Positions 37,294 through 50,513 are shown, counted from the first letter of the stretch. The stretch: DNA of 64,000 nucleotides from Avena insularis (GCA_023614405.1 CM042686.1:471294740-471358739), one strand, 5' to 3'. Numbers and translations: made by a program. Notes: generated by a model from the letters alone, not told the origin.

Positions 37294-38476
37294 GAGCATC
37301 TCTAGCAGACCCTGCAAATTGGCGCCCTTTAAAACACGTATAAAGTCCACCTAAAATGAGTTTTTTTTTCAGGGGTAAAGTGAGTTTTTCAGTTTCAGAG
37401 TTGCTCGGGCAGAACAGAAATCGAACTAGAACCTGTAAAATTTCAAAAGACGACTTCGCGGTGAAATTCTGAACATTGAGACAGGGATCAGTTCATAGAT
37501 TGACGATTTGAAACATGCATACATCGATTAGTTCAACAAGATTTACCCCCAAAATCTTCCTAGTTTGTCACCGCCTAACCTAATCTACCAAAATGCGGCT
37601 CCGGGATACCTCACCGGAGCCTACGACGCGGCAGCGACGCAGTGGGCGAGCTTTACTCATCGTCAGAGGCGAGGTCGACGATGTTCATCAGCGGCTGGCA
37701 CTCCCGGTCGGTGAGGTGCTACCTCTCCGCAGGAAGCCCCTCCCGGAAGAGAACCTCGTCGAGCTCGTTGTCCTTGCGTCACTTCTTCGGCTCGGGCGGA
37801 GCAACCACTGCAATAACCTTGATGTTACCACCTCCTCCTCTTCCCCGGCGATCAAGTTCTTTGGCACGCTGTGGCTACCAGACTTCTTGTTCGTGGACTG
37901 CGTGTCCGAGTCAGTGGAGGGCGAAGACGAAGACCGGCTAGACGAGTCGGGCGAGCTCCCTGCCTACGCACTGTGGGCGGCGCCGATGCGGAAGACCGTG
38001 GCTGGTCCTGCGCTGGGCGTCGTGCTTCCTTGCGCCTTCCGATCGGATGATCCCCCCGCGCTCCTCAGAGGAGAGTACGTCGTGCTTGGCCGGAGTTCCA
38101 CGACCACACTACGACTCCTAGGAGCCTACATGGCCGCCCCTGGCACGATTGAGCAGGGCCACGGGGCCATGGCGACGCAGGGGTGCTGGATCTGCAGGTT
38201 TTGGTGGTGGATTCGAGCGCCGGCGGTGGGATTGCGGTGGTCGATTGCAGCGTAGATGCGGAGGAGGTTGTGGGGAAGTGACGGGTCCAATTCGACAAAC
38301 CCCTCTCTTATCAGTACATATAGCGGCCACAGTGGCCGTTTTGATGTGGCCCAAAAATTGTTTACTATCCCGCGACGTTTTATCGCTTCTTTTCAGGACA
38401 GAAAATTGGCCCAAAACCGTATATTTGTCGGAGTTTTAAAGGTCAGGCCAATTTGCGGGATCTGCTAGAGATGCTC
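37294..38476. mobile_element. PIF/Harbinger-type DNA transposon, non-autonomous
   Basis: 29-bp terminal inverted repeats start GAGCATCTCTAGCAGA (27 of 29 bases pair), and the flanking 3-bp duplication is TAA (37,291-37,293 and 38,477-38,479). These are Harbinger hallmarks. Length is 1,183 bp. The GC-rich interior keeps a minus-strand relic reading NELDEVLFREGLPAER and ECQPLMNIVDLASDDE with stop codons between, ending at about 37,654. The long plus-strand frame here (37,593-38,255) appears to be its shadow. No DDE transposase is recognisable. Confidence 0.85.
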
Positions 38477-38479
38477 TAA

Positions 38480-40168
38480 CCAGGTTCAGTCTTACCGTGG
38501 ATGCTTGCATTTTAGGAGTCAATGCTTCTTTGGTCGCTTGTGTCGCTCCTAGGGGGGGCGCTCGGCCAAAACCCTAGTCGTTGCCCCGGTCTCCCTACTC
38601 ACTCCGCCGCCGCCAGAGGACGCTGATGGGTAAGCCCACTCGGCGGACGACGGATAGTGATGCCAGACTCTCGTCCCCTCTTATTGGGGGGACGTCCGGC
38701 CGAGCATGGCGTGGACCCTGGACAGCACCCGTTTTGGCAACCTCGGAACCTTTTGGTGGTGGCATGGTTGTTGTGGCTACCGGAAAGCACGGTGGCCAGC
38801 CGTAAATCTTGACCTCGGCGATAGGTGTGATGGCGCCAAGAGGAGACGTCATCCACGGCCGCGGCAGTGATTCACGGTACAACCGTGTTCTGATCTAGAG
38901 GAGGCAGGGCAGTACAAGTTCAGTGCCTTTTTTGTGTCAATCCACCCGTGAGATTGGGGATGGAGCATGGTCGCGGTTGCAGCTGGACAACATACGGGGT
39001 ATTGGAAGCGGACCCCCTTTTTTCAACTTCGTTGTCTATCGAAGGTGATGATGGCATGGGTCTACCAAAGGGGCCCTTACATGGGTTTCAGCGGTGCCTG
39101 TCACTCGTCGTCGCCGGTCAACAAGCTCATGCGGGCACTACCGGTTGTGCGGCGTTGATCTGTGTCACTGCGTGTGAGAGCATTGGTTGGAAGGTCCAAC
39201 ATTCGGCCATGGCGATCCTCGAGGACACTCTGATATGGCATATTCCTTGTCGAGTGGTCTGGGACGCAACGGGTTTCTGCAGGCGTATGGCGGTAGGGTG
39301 TATGTCCGTGTTTGGCAGTGTCAAGGTTAGAAAGAATGGATGTTGTGTTAAATCGGAGGCGATAACACATCGTGATTGAGGTTTGGTGGTGCTCCTTGAG
39401 TACCGGGACTGGAGCTCCGGGGTGAAAACCCTTGGTCTGACCTTCATCGGTTATACCTTGCAATGACGGGCTTCGGCATCGTTACCTTGCCGAGGGTATT
39501 GCATGGATTTTGCTCAATCGTAACCCATAATCCGGTATTTGGTTGGAGCCGGTGACCACGGCACTTGTGTGTCGTTACCCTTCCTGAATGCGTTGCTTTT
39601 GGAGAACCTTCTCATGGCCCATGTGTTGCCAGGGCAGGGGTTGATGTCGTTGTTGGTTGTTGCATGCTTTGGATCTTGGTTTTCTCTTTTATTTATTTTT
39701 AATTTAATAATTTTGTTATGTGCATCCTCGATGTCTCAAATTTCTCTTGATATTGATTTGTTGCAGATTCAATGTTAGGGTAAATAATGATGATTAATCT
39801 TTTTGCTTTCTGATTAAATACCCCATGTCGCTTTGCATGCAACTTTATTTAAGTACCACTTCTCTTTCGAGTCCCATATAAGCTTCATGTAGGTTGCTCT
39901 TCTCTAACTGACTTTCATTGACCCTCTACAGCGTGGAACGTTGGCTAACCCTGGGTGCAACTTTGGATCTTTTGTAGCTCCGTTAGTTTGATGTTGAATT
40001 TGTTGGTATACCTAAAAGATGATCTCAGACTTAGTTTTCGGACAATCTGATTATTGGAACTTGGCCCCATATGTGCATGTACTTTAGGGTCGAAGCCTAG
40101 AGTTTAAGATATTCCAAGAAATTCCTCCTAAGTATTAGGAGGCGCTCATAAATAGTAAGAGAGCACAA
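38480..40168. other. Repeat-like intergenic DNA upstream of the HAK coding region
   Basis: GC-rich text to about 39,780 (aaaccctagtcgttgccccg at the left, ggggtgaaaacccttggtct at 39,420) resembles transposon remnants common in Triticeae. Frames are short and incoherent. From 39,780 it is AT-rich and may be leader or intron of the HAK gene. Confidence 0.4.
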
Positions 40169-43100
40169 ATGCCACTAAAAGTTCAGGACCCATCAACCAC
40201 CGAGACGACCAAACGGTTTGAGCGCCAAGACTCGCTTTTTGGCGATGCGGAGAAGGTCTCTAATATCAAGGACCATGGCTCCAAGGTCTGCTTCACAACG
40301 CACTTGGTTATGATGCAGTAACCATGTTTCTCTTTGCTATAGTTGGACAGTAATGAACCTTTTGGGTGACACAGGCAAACTGGACACAAGTACTGCACCT
40401 TTCATTCCAGAGCATCGGCATCATTTATGGGGATGTTGGGACGTCACCGCTCTATGTGTACTCTAGCACCTTCCCTAATGGCATCAAAAACAATGATGAT
40501 CTCTTGGGTGTCCTGTCGCTCATCCTGTACACCCTCATCCTTATACCAATGATCAAGTATGTCTTCATCGTGCTCTATGCAGATGACAATGGAGATGGTA
40601 AGCTGATATATTCAGAATTTTGAAATGTCAAGCTGGAGTAATTACTGTTTCTCCTCTACACATTGCTATTACAGGTGGCACATTTGCGCTCTACTCACTT
40701 ATATCGCGATATTCAAAGATAAGGCTGCTCCCGAATCAGCAGGTAGAGGATTCAATGGTGTCGAATTACAGCATGGAATCACCAAGCTCACCGCTGAAGA
40801 GGGCACAGTGGTTGAAGGAGAAGCTTGAATCCAGCAAGGCAGCAAAGATTGGGCTCTTCACCATCACAATCCTTGGCACATCCATGGTGATGGGTGATGG
40901 AACCTTGACACCAGCAATTTCTGGTAACAAGTATATGGAATCGTCACTAGGTCACGTTGTGATCGGTTCGCAGAATTACTAATGCATTCTCTTCACCTAT
41001 TTATGCAGTGCTCTCTGCAGTAAGTGGGATCAGAGAGAAAGTGCCTAGCTTAACTGAAAGTATGTCAAAAGATAGCTTCTAGCATCCCTGATTAGTCGTT
41101 ACCCAGATTTAATCACATCTAAAGTGTATGTTGCCTTTCTTGTACAGCACAGATAGTCTGGATCTCGGTGCCTATTCTGTTCATGCTCTTTTCAGTCCAG
41201 CGTTTTGGGACAGATAAGGTCGGCTACTCCTTTGCTCCAATCATTTCTGTGTGGTTTGTTCTTATTGCTGGCATTGGAGTGTACAACATCATGGTGTATG
41301 ATATTGGTATTCTCCGAGCCTTCAATCCAATGCACATACTAGATTACTTCAGAAGAAATGGGAAGGAAGCATGGGTTTCACTGGGAGGTGCTATCTTATG
41401 TGTTACAGGTACTTATTTTGATGAAAAATGCAATTGAAAAGAGAATCTGTAGCCTGCAGTCTGAATACTCTGCTTTATGCCACAGGCACAGAGGGTATGT
41501 ATGCTGACCTGGGACATTTCAATATCACGGCCATTCAGGTAACGGCCAAGTCACTTCTTGCTTCACTGTTTTTTACTCCCAACTCTTGGTCTATGTTCAA
41601 AAGGTAGCAATTTTTGTAGCCCAGCTTTTAGAATAGAAATATCTTACATCGGTTTCCGTACTATCACATAGATAAGCTTCACTGGTGTTTTGTTCCCCTC
41701 CGTGGCACTATGTTACATGGGACAGGCAGCATATCTGAGACAATTTCCAGAGAATGTTGCAGACACCTTCTTCAGATCTATCCCAGGTACAACCAACTTG
41801 AAATACATGTTTTCTTCTTCTAAGTGAGCTAGCTTGTGGTTCTGAAAAGAAAAATATTGCCTCTGCATAAAATTTGCAGCGCCATTGTTCTGGCCAACCT
41901 TCATCATTGCCATTTTTTCGGCTATCATTGCAAGCCAAGCAATGCTCTCTGGCTCATTCGCTATCCTGTCCAAGGCCCTATCTCTTGGCTGCTTCCCCAG
42001 GGTTCGTGTGATCCATACCTCAAAGCATCACGAGGGACAGGTGTACATTCCTGAAGTGAATTTTCTGATGGGACTGGCTAGTGTTATAATCACGATCACC
42101 TTCAGAACAACCACCGAAATCGGAAATGCCTATGGTAATTAGTTTACAAGGCTATTGAATAGAACATTAGGCGCATTTACTGATTTGATCATGTTGATGC
42201 ACAGGGATCTGTGTCGTCACCGTCTTCTCAATCACCACCCATTTGATGACCATCGTGATGCTGCTCGTGTGGAAGAAGAACATCATCTTCATATTCTTGT
42301 TTTACATCGTGTTTAGTTCCATAGAATGGATCTACTTGTCTTCAATACTGTCAAAATTCATCCAGGGTGGGTATCTGCCGTTCTGCTTCGCGCTCCTCCT
42401 GATGGCCCTAATGGTGACATGGCACTATGTTCATGTCATGAAGTACTGGTACGAGCTTGACCACATCGTGCCCATCGACGAAGTGACGGCACTGCTCAAG
42501 AAGCATAACGTGGGGCGGATCCCTGGGGTGGGCCTCCTGTACTCAGAGCTGGTGCAAGGTATTCCCCCGGTGTTTCCGCGGTTGGTGCAGAAAATACCGT
42601 CTGTGCACTCTGTATTTTTGTTCATGTCGATCAAGCACCTACCGATCCCGCATGTTGCACCTGCGGAGCGGTTCCTATTCCGGCAGGTTGGCGCAAGGGA
42701 GCATCGGATGTTCCGGTGTGTGGCACGCTATGGGTACAGTGACACGGTAGAGGATTCAGGGGAGTTTGCAATGTTCCTCACGGAGAGGCTGAAGATGTTC
42801 ATCGAAGATGAGAGTGTATTTGGAACAGATAAACCAGAGAATGAGGATAAAGACTCTCTAACTGGAGTTTCGAGAGGCCAGATGAGGCCCGGGCAATCTG
42901 CACGCTCTGTCGTACACAGCGAGGAGGTGATAGAGCCGCAAATGAGCAACAATGTAGGGAGAAATAGTACATATTCGCTTCACACAATTGAGGAGGAGAA
43001 GCAACTGATTGACGCAGAGATGGCGCGAGGGGTGGTTTATCTGATGGGATCAGCTAATGTGATAGCAGGACCCAAATCATCAGTCGTAAAGAAGGTAGTG

Positions 43101-43208
43101 GTGAACTATGTGTACGCATTCTTGAGGAGGAACTTGGCAGAAGGTCACAAGGTGTTGTCCATTCCGAATGATCAACTGCTCAAAGTTGGGATCACGTATG
43201 AAATTTAG
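40169..43208 (+). CDS. HAK: HAK/KUP/KT potassium transporter, cluster I type, 775 residues
   Basis: Nine exons: 40169-40285, 40375-40597, 40675-40923, 41009-41059, 41148-41408, 41486-41538, 41672-41786, 41880-42134 and 42205-43208. They sum to 2,328 nt with GT-AG introns and one open frame. The start MPLKVQDPS is followed by the HAK1-type [17 protein letters not shown]. The potassium-transporter domain begins with [20 protein letters not shown] (about residues 53-72). It includes [30 protein letters not shown] and multiple hydrophobic spans, and the hydrophilic C-terminal domain ends [10 protein letters not shown]. It imports K+ across the plasma membrane. Wording is closest to rice HAK1-like, root-type, high-affinity transporters, whose genes are often induced by K+ starvation. 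The variable C-terminal loop ([16 protein letters not shown]) is lineage-specific. The gene looks intact. Confidence 0.97.
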
Positions 43209-44056
43209 AGATGTTAACTGAAAGTATGAGTTTAGACACATAGACTAACCTAACCTATTTTGTTACATTGCAAGTGTTGTTTTGACTAGAGAGCATCCAG
43301 CTTAGAATTTTGTCAGAAAGTTCTTTTTTAAGTTTTGTACACAAAGAAGTGTTGTCAGGTTATGTGGATATGTATTGATTAGAATGGAAACTTGTGTTTA
43401 ACTAGTGTTTATTCATGTTCCTCGATTTTTCCTAGGAGCATGTGAATGTGAGGGCACGATTTCATGTTTTCAAGATAAACAAACTCAAATCCAAAAACCT
43501 GGTGTAATCATCTATACCTATTTGAACTTCAAAAGTATTTGTAAAATTACCTGTAGCATGAAAACTAGCCTTAGAATGGGATAAGGCTTCTGTCTCTAAG
43601 CTTAGTGTTTCTAATCTTAGTTGATGCCGTGCCTGGGAAAATGTCCCTAAGCTTAGTGTTTCTAATCTGTGGCCAGCAAGCAGGAAGGATGCATTTCTAA
43701 TTTTCTATGCTGACAACCTAAAGAAGGAATTATGGCAGTTGTTTCCTGTGATCCTTAAACATAAATATACTAATGTACTGTACATTAGTTTCATGTCTCA
43801 TACTAATAGACAACAGTAATTACAGTTATCATGATTTTTCTCCTTGCAAGGAAACAAGTTGAGATTACAAAAACTTCCTAGGAGTCTACAGGATACAGTT
43901 TTCCACAATTGAGTTATTTCGCTGTACTCACCGCTTTGGTAACAACTAACAGGTAAGGTTGGCTATGCCTCTTGGCCTAGAGTTTCTTATTTACCTGGGG
44001 TATCAGGTTTTCTAACTCAGTCAAATGTAATCTGGACCCAGAAACGTTGCAGACTA
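43209..44056. other. 3' flank of the HAK gene
   Basis: Probable 3' untranslated region, then AT-rich DNA without a gene. A small near-perfect palindrome ctaatgtactgtacattag lies at 43,770-43,788. Confidence 0.5.
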
Positions 44057-44207
44057 CTCCCTCCGTTTCAAAATATAAGATGTTTTAGCTTTGTAAAATG
44101 AGTGTACCTAGACCCTTTTTAGTGTGTAGGTTCATGTACACAGTAAAAAGAGCCAGATACACTCATTTCACAAAGCTAAAATATCTTATATTTTAAAACG
44201 GAGGAAG
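44057..44207. mobile_element. Stowaway-like MITE
   Basis: ctccctccgtttcaaaatat and the matching right arm atattttaaaacggaggaag, TA on both sides, ~150 bp. Confidence 0.9.
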
Positions 44208-44336
44208 TACATTAGAAGAAATGTATAGTACTATGCGTGTACAGAAAACAATCTAGCCAATATTGAGATTGTGTAAAAATTAAAAAAGGATATAAAATTC
44301 ACTTTTCCTGAACGCATATCAAGAACTATGCAGATA

Positions 44337-44505
44337 CTCCCTCCGTTCAGAAATATAAGACATTTTAGCTTTGTGAAATAAATGTATCTAGGAATTTTTT
44401 ACTGTATAGATTCGTAGAGGTTCAGAGTGAATCTATACGCTAAAAAGCGTTTAGATATATTCATTTTACAAAGCTAAAATGTCTTATATTTCTGAACGGA
44501 GGGAG
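44337..44505. mobile_element. Stowaway-like MITE
   Basis: ctccctccgttcagaaatat pairs perfectly with atatttctgaacggagggag; TA duplication at 44,335 and 44,506. About 169 bp and the best preserved of the group. Confidence 0.93.
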
Positions 44506-45147
44506 TAGTATATAATCATTTTTCTGTTGCAAAATGTTGTATTTGCGCCCCTTCACCCCAGACCACAAGATGTTCATGCTCCAGCCGTCCAGCGCATCAG
44601 AGGCTTTGTCCATTTCAGGTTAGGTTATCCTTTCTACTGATATCTGAAAGTTATTCTTTCGACATACTGGATGCTGACTTACACATCACTTCATAATTAC
44701 AGACCCATCTTTCTGTAGCTCTATGATACAAATCCAAATAATTCTTTTTTTTTCAAAGAAAATGGGGAATATACACCCCGGTCTGTACATCAACTCGAAA
44801 TTTTTCTAGCTCGTCAATCTTCGCTGGACCATATGCATGCACAGAAATTTGCAGCCCCAGACGGTAAGAACAATGACTGAGAGAAGTGAATCGAAGGCAT
44901 AAAAAGTTGTTGCCTTTCTAATGCAATGGATTAGCGAGCCAGATCACACTATGGGCAACAAGATATTCTCTGAGGCCGTGGAGCTGAACCGCTTTAAAAC
45001 GGTGTTGTCGTTTCTCATTGAGAAATAATAACTGTGTATAAATCAAAGCTGAGAATAGTCCAATCTAAACAATCGAGATTCATGAAAACCAGGAACTACT
45101 TGGAGATGTCGACTGGGAAATAACTGTTCTAAATTGATTAAGATATA

Positions 45148-45224
45148 CTCCGTTCCAAATTATAAAACGTTTTGGTAGGCTATATTAGCCTACCAAAACA
45201 TCTCATAATTTGGAACATAGGGAG
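45148..45224. mobile_element. Short Stowaway-like MITE
   Basis: ctccgttccaaattataaaa pairs with cataatttggaacatagggag. 77 bp, TA flanks, nearly a pure hairpin (ttttggtaggc/gcctaccaaaa). Confidence 0.8.
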
Positions 45225-45226
45225 TA

Positions 45227-47002
45227 GTAATCAAATACAAGTATTAACCAAAGAGGCCCTTTTGAGTGTGATAGCCTACAAAATAGTGGTACACAAAACT
45301 CTCGAGCTGAAAGGTGGCTGATGTCCTCACACATACGGGGAACTGAACATGAGCTATCAGAATCAATATATGGCTTTAGGCTTTAGGCTTGCAAGGCAAT
45401 TGTTTGTTCTGTTTTCAGCTCTGGTTGCAGGCTCGCTTACAAGGTGCCAAAGAGCGGAAAGTCGCTCTCCGTGCCCTCTCGGGCACGCCGTCCATCAGAA
45501 AGCTACATTGGACTATCAAACTGCTCCCTTTTTTCCAACTTATGTTTCTCCGGAATCATCGAAGCCGAGGTTAAACATACATTCCCGTCCAACAGCACCC
45601 GGCCAGCCCGAATTCCAAAGCCCTTGATCACAGCCACAAGCATATAAAGTTCTTATGTATGGCGGGAGACCTGCGAATTTCATTTCAGAAAAGAAAAAGG
45701 AAAGAAAACATTTGGAGTATGAATAGTAGTTACAGACCAAAAATGCCGCAGTTGTACATACCGAGACTCCGAGAGGATCGAGCAACACTGAGAGCAGATC
45801 CCAACATCATGATAGTAGCCTCCAAAGGGCTACATCTACATGCTTCTCTGTCAATGAAAAGAACGATCACATGAATATATATATGCTGGTTTTCTTCTAT
45901 TTTTATTTTAAAATTTCAGCACATATGGATGCACAGAACAGACAGCTACCTCAGGAAAAAATGAAAGACAAAACCTTTCAGAGTTTTATGAAGAGCTACA
46001 AGACCAGAGAGTTTGCAGTGGCTCTGGATTATGGATTATAAGACCTCCTTTTTCATATCGACACCTGTGCTATTCTAACTTAATATACAGCGAATGCAAG
46101 AAGTTGGCTCATAAAAAACAACAAAGATGTCAGTGGTTTGTGAGCGATGGTAGATGAGTTACCCAACAATACCAAAGCCAGTAACCATCAGTTTTCTTCT
46201 TTATTTTGGGAGCCTAATTAAAAATTGCACCAGGTACTTATAAACACCAATTGCATGAGGAGAGAGGGTTCATGGGAAGGATACTAACTAAAAAATGTGG
46301 CCAGCAATTGTCACATCTGCCAGATCTCTCCTTTGGCATTCTCCTTTATACCGACGAAACCGTCTCATGCCTGCATTTTATGCTTAATCTACTGGTAACC
46401 TTACATCAGTTCCTTCGTTTGATTGTGACATTGTCTCATTGATAATAATATATACGAGAAAAATGATGCATGTCGACATGACAGGTTAGTTTTATTACCT
46501 TTCAGAGTAAAATATCTGATGCCCTTGATCCTCTCTTGTTTCTACGTATAATAAGTACAGCTTCTAACCTGTAAAAAGATCACCAGAAATTAACATTCTG
46601 CTGAAATGACATGAGCTTTAATATCTTCCAAATGATCACAAGATCCTCCCATTTTTTATTCATACAAATGCCACGAAAGGGAATAACCATGTATAAGGCT
46701 GTAAGCAGCATGCAAATCATGGATAACTTACTCTTCAACTAGAAAAACATTCTCGTTGCAAGTGTGGTTTCACTGGTCTCACAAAAACTATTAGGCCAAT
46801 TAACCAGATTATCTGTATTTGGAGAGGAATAAATATTTGGCTGTTTAATGGTAATCGTAAAGCTACAGTCCTTGATGTTGACTGAAAAGAAATTGGCCCT
46901 TCTTATTTGTCAGCATTCGGTTGATTCTGTACACTCATGCTTAAATAAGCATTCTCCCCTCTTCTCTGGCACTCTGAACACCAGAAACTGAGCTAGGAAA
47001 CA
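45227..47002. other. Intergenic and probable upstream region of the IDD gene
   Basis: Short frames only; none shows a domain or splice pattern. The last few hundred bases before 47,003 may hold the IDD leader. Confidence 0.4.
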
Positions 47003-49535
47003 ATGTCTTACACATCTGAGGAAGAGTCTGAAATCAACTTTCAGCAGCAACATAAGTTGGCAGTCTGTGAAGCAGCACTGAGCAAAGGCAGTCCCATCAT
47101 CCCTGCAGCAAAAAAGAGACGAAATCATCCTGGCAACCCAGGTAAGGAGAGAGTTAGAGCATATATTATTTCAGTATTCATGAGTTCAAGTGATCCATTT
47201 AAGCTATGCTTTAGTGGTTTTCAACTACCAAAAATACAAAAAACATGATAGCGTTAAAGATTGTTCTAAGCCCAATAATCCAAATATAATTATCAACTCT
47301 ACATCAAACTAGAATAGGAATCAGAATCATGGTTCTCATATAAAGATGGTAAACTGCTGCCATAATACCAAGTTGATCAGAAATTCAGGTATAAAAGACA
47401 GATTATGAGATTAGTGTAGCTTGAATATTCACTTAAACAAGATATATATCATATTGGCGTTTTTAGCATCCATCCTTAATCTAAGGAAATCCACATAGGC
47501 TACAAGGAGATATATGTATTACCAAAAAAGGAATAACAGTGTGCATATCAAGAAATGTAGAAGGGAAAGTAAATCATACACACAAAGGAAGCTACTGGCA
47601 TCTTAGCGGTCAGGCAGCAGGCTACTTTGGTTGTTACATATTCGTTTTACAGTCTCACCCTGTCATGTTTCATTCCAGGAAAAAAAAATACGCTCCAAGT
47701 CATACAGCAATAGTTCAAATACTACATAACAAGCAAACAGTTCCATGTTGAGTGAAATGTGCACATTAACGACAAACTGTAAATATCCAACATCGTTATG
47801 CCATTTATTTTGCAGATCCAGATGCAGAAGTAGTTGCATACTCACCGAAGACACTATTGGCTACAAACAGATACATATGTGAAGTCTGCCATAAGGGTTT
47901 CCAGAGAGACCAGAATCTTCAACTCCACAGGAGATGTCACAACTTACCATGGAAGCTCAAGCAGACAAGCGGCACCGAGACCAAGAAGAAGGTGTATATT
48001 TGCCCTGAGGTCACCTGCCCTCATCATGACGCAAGCCGTGCTTTGGGTGATCTAACAGGCATAAAGAAACACTACTCGAGGAAGCATGGCGAGAAGAAAT
48101 GGAAGTGCGAAAGATGCTCCAAGAAATATGCAGTTCAATCAGACTGGAGAGCTCACACAAAAATATGTGGCACTAAGGAGTACCGCTGTGATTGCGGAAC
48201 AATATTCTCAAGGTATTTTCCTATCAAGAGCTATAATATAAACAAGCAGCTAAAAATGAGATACCTGAAGTTTGTTTGGTACTTCAGCTTCTAGAAATTT
48301 CAATGGGACTAACTGCTGATTACAAACGCTCCAGATGTGATATTCAATTACCTCTCATTGTATGCTTACTAACTAGAAGTTCAATTGCAAACAGAAAAGA
48401 AGCCACCATCAATCCAGGTGTCGTAGCACAAATAGTTGAAAATAAATAATCAAGGCATCAATTTCCCACACTTGAGAAAAGATCCAAACTGATTGTCAGG
48501 AGTAATTTTTTTGATATATCATAGTTAATGACTTCAAGAATTATGAGCATAACAATGTACGGTTGAATCAGAACTCCTCACAATCTGCACCACGGGAGAG
48601 AGAGAGAGATAGAACAATCATAAGTGTAATCTGAAGTACAAATATTTGGAAACTGACATTTCTTTCTGTTGCAATATTGTTACAGAAAAGATAGCTTCAT
48701 CACACATCGAGCCTTCTGTGATGCACTAACTGAAGATAACTCCAGAATCAACCAAAGCCTTGCTGCGATGGTGGGAAGTTTGCATGGTCAACAGCAAGAC
48801 ATCTTTCCACACACAATACCTAGTGCAAGCTTTTCACCAACTGATGCAGTTGGAAACTTCTCTGGAAATAACCAGAGTTCAGATAAACATCTGAGATCTA
48901 TATCTCCTTATACTTTCATGGCAAGGACTACTTCATTGTTCTCTAATCAGATATTACCAAACGATTCTAGCATTCCTATAGATGGGAGTGAACCAAACTC
49001 TCCTTACATGTCCATGAGCTCTCCATACATGTCAGCGACAGCCTTGCTACAGAAAGCATCAGAGATGGGAGCAAAGACCAGTGAAGATCCTACATCGCCA
49101 TTACTTCTGAAAGGTTTCCCAAATTACTTTACCAGTAGGAATCATATTGGTATATCTTCTGGAATGCTGCAGAGCTCAACAGCTAACAGTGATAGAAAGA
49201 AGACTGCTGAAAACAACAACAGCCCTTACATGAACTCGCCATGGGCTGGTAGCTGTCTTGGACCTAATAATACAGTGCCTTGGATTGGACTTCCTCCGTT
49301 CTCCATGAGGGCAGAAAATAGAAGTTCTAACATAGCTGATGAGGATCACATGAAGCAAAGTGCACATGAAAGTATTTTTGGAGTTAAAGGCGTGGGACTA
49401 ACACAAGACTTTCTAGGCTTAGGAGGCAATGGTAATGTCCAGATGAGTGATGACACCTACAATGGGGATACGTCATTAAGCTACTCCGATGAGCAGCAGA
49501 AATCTCAGGAAGATATCTACTCTTATCATCAGTAG
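47003..49535 (+). CDS. IDD: INDETERMINATE DOMAIN (IDD) C2H2 zinc-finger transcription factor, 461 residues
   Basis: Exons 47003-47141, 47816-48212 and 48686-49535 (139+397+850=1,386 nt) join in frame with GT-AG introns. After a short N-terminus comes the IDD nuclear signal KKRRNHPGNP (about residues 37-46). Then come the four fingers: C2H2 ICEVCHKGFQRDQNLQLHRR, C2H2 starting CPEVTCPHHDASRALGDLTG, C2HC CERCSKKYAVQSDWRAHTKI, and C2HC CDCGTIFSR-KDSFITHRAF split by the last intron as in the family. The C-terminal region carries MSATALLQKASEMG and LTQDFLGL, the two IDD motifs (usually TRDFLGL), used for contact with partners such as DELLA or SCARECROW-type GRAS proteins. IDD proteins act in the nucleus in gibberellin signalling, root patterning, gravitropism and flowering; which of these applies here cannot be told from sequence. 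No lesion is seen. Confidence 0.96.
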
Positions 49536-50513
49536 TCTCGTCAACATATCACGCTGGTGAGATCCATTTGGGATTCATAAGCACAGTAGTTTACTTACAA
49601 CAAGAGCTCGAGTTTCAGCTGATGTTAGCAATTGAAGTTATTTCAATAGCAGGTACTACAATATGAACCTTATTGTATAATTGGAAATAGGGCTAGGAGA
49701 CAATTTCCTGAAATTCTGAAGACAACTGAGCTGAACTCGACTTAATCAGCCAGTGGCTTAAGAAAATCTTGCATTACATTCAATAAGAAATAAAGTCTGC
49801 AAAATTGTGGTTGTGGATGCAGGAATACAGAGTGCGGAACAATGTGTTTGGTTGAACAATAATCAATAACTAGAGTCTCTAATGTTACAATTTAAAATTT
49901 CAAAGTACATATGAGCAAGAAACACAGATTTGTTTCTCAAATGAGAAAACAACAGAACAAAGTTTCTTCTTTCAGTAAAACGCATGCCTCTCAAATGATG
50001 GTGCTCACAGCATGATGGATCTGGAAGCAGGTAAAACGCTGCCATCTTCACCCAGGTTCAACATAATACAGGCGAAAGCTGGTTTGTGAGGTTAGGGGTG
50101 ACCAGGCTTCATGCGACACAACTGGCCAAGCATGCATGGTGTGGTTGTGATCGCCCATTTTTAGGTTGTGAAACTTTTCTTTCTATCAACACATCGAGAC
50201 GCGAGGCTTCTGCATGCCTTCAAAAAATGTGGAACGATGGCAACTCTTTGAGCATACCTTTTTCAGCACAGAGAACCATGAATAGGTTAAATCCACTACA
50301 GAAGAGCTTGGCTGCTCTTCATGTAACATCATGATGCCACTAGCACATAAATAAACATTTGTTATTAAAATATATGTTGAAAAGAGATCTCTGCAGGAAA
50401 ATATGAAGATAGAAAGCATTTAAGTCAGACTGCATGTAGGAAGGCATAAAATAAATACCACGCCATTCGTTCCACAAATGAGGCTTATATAGAAATTGAT
50501 CACTCTTCATCCA
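49536..50513. other. Convergent intergenic region between IDD and SNM1
   Basis: The two genes converge here (stop codons at 49,535 and 50,514), so the region must hold both 3' untranslated regions. No other gene was seen. Confidence 0.55.

Noticed and set aside
37593..38255. 220-codon plus-strand frame
   Set aside because: Lies inside the Harbinger element. The minus strand reads a more protein-like relic, and the plus frame is biased by GC content.
48597..48612. Short GA tract in IDD intron 2
   Set aside because: Too short to be notable.
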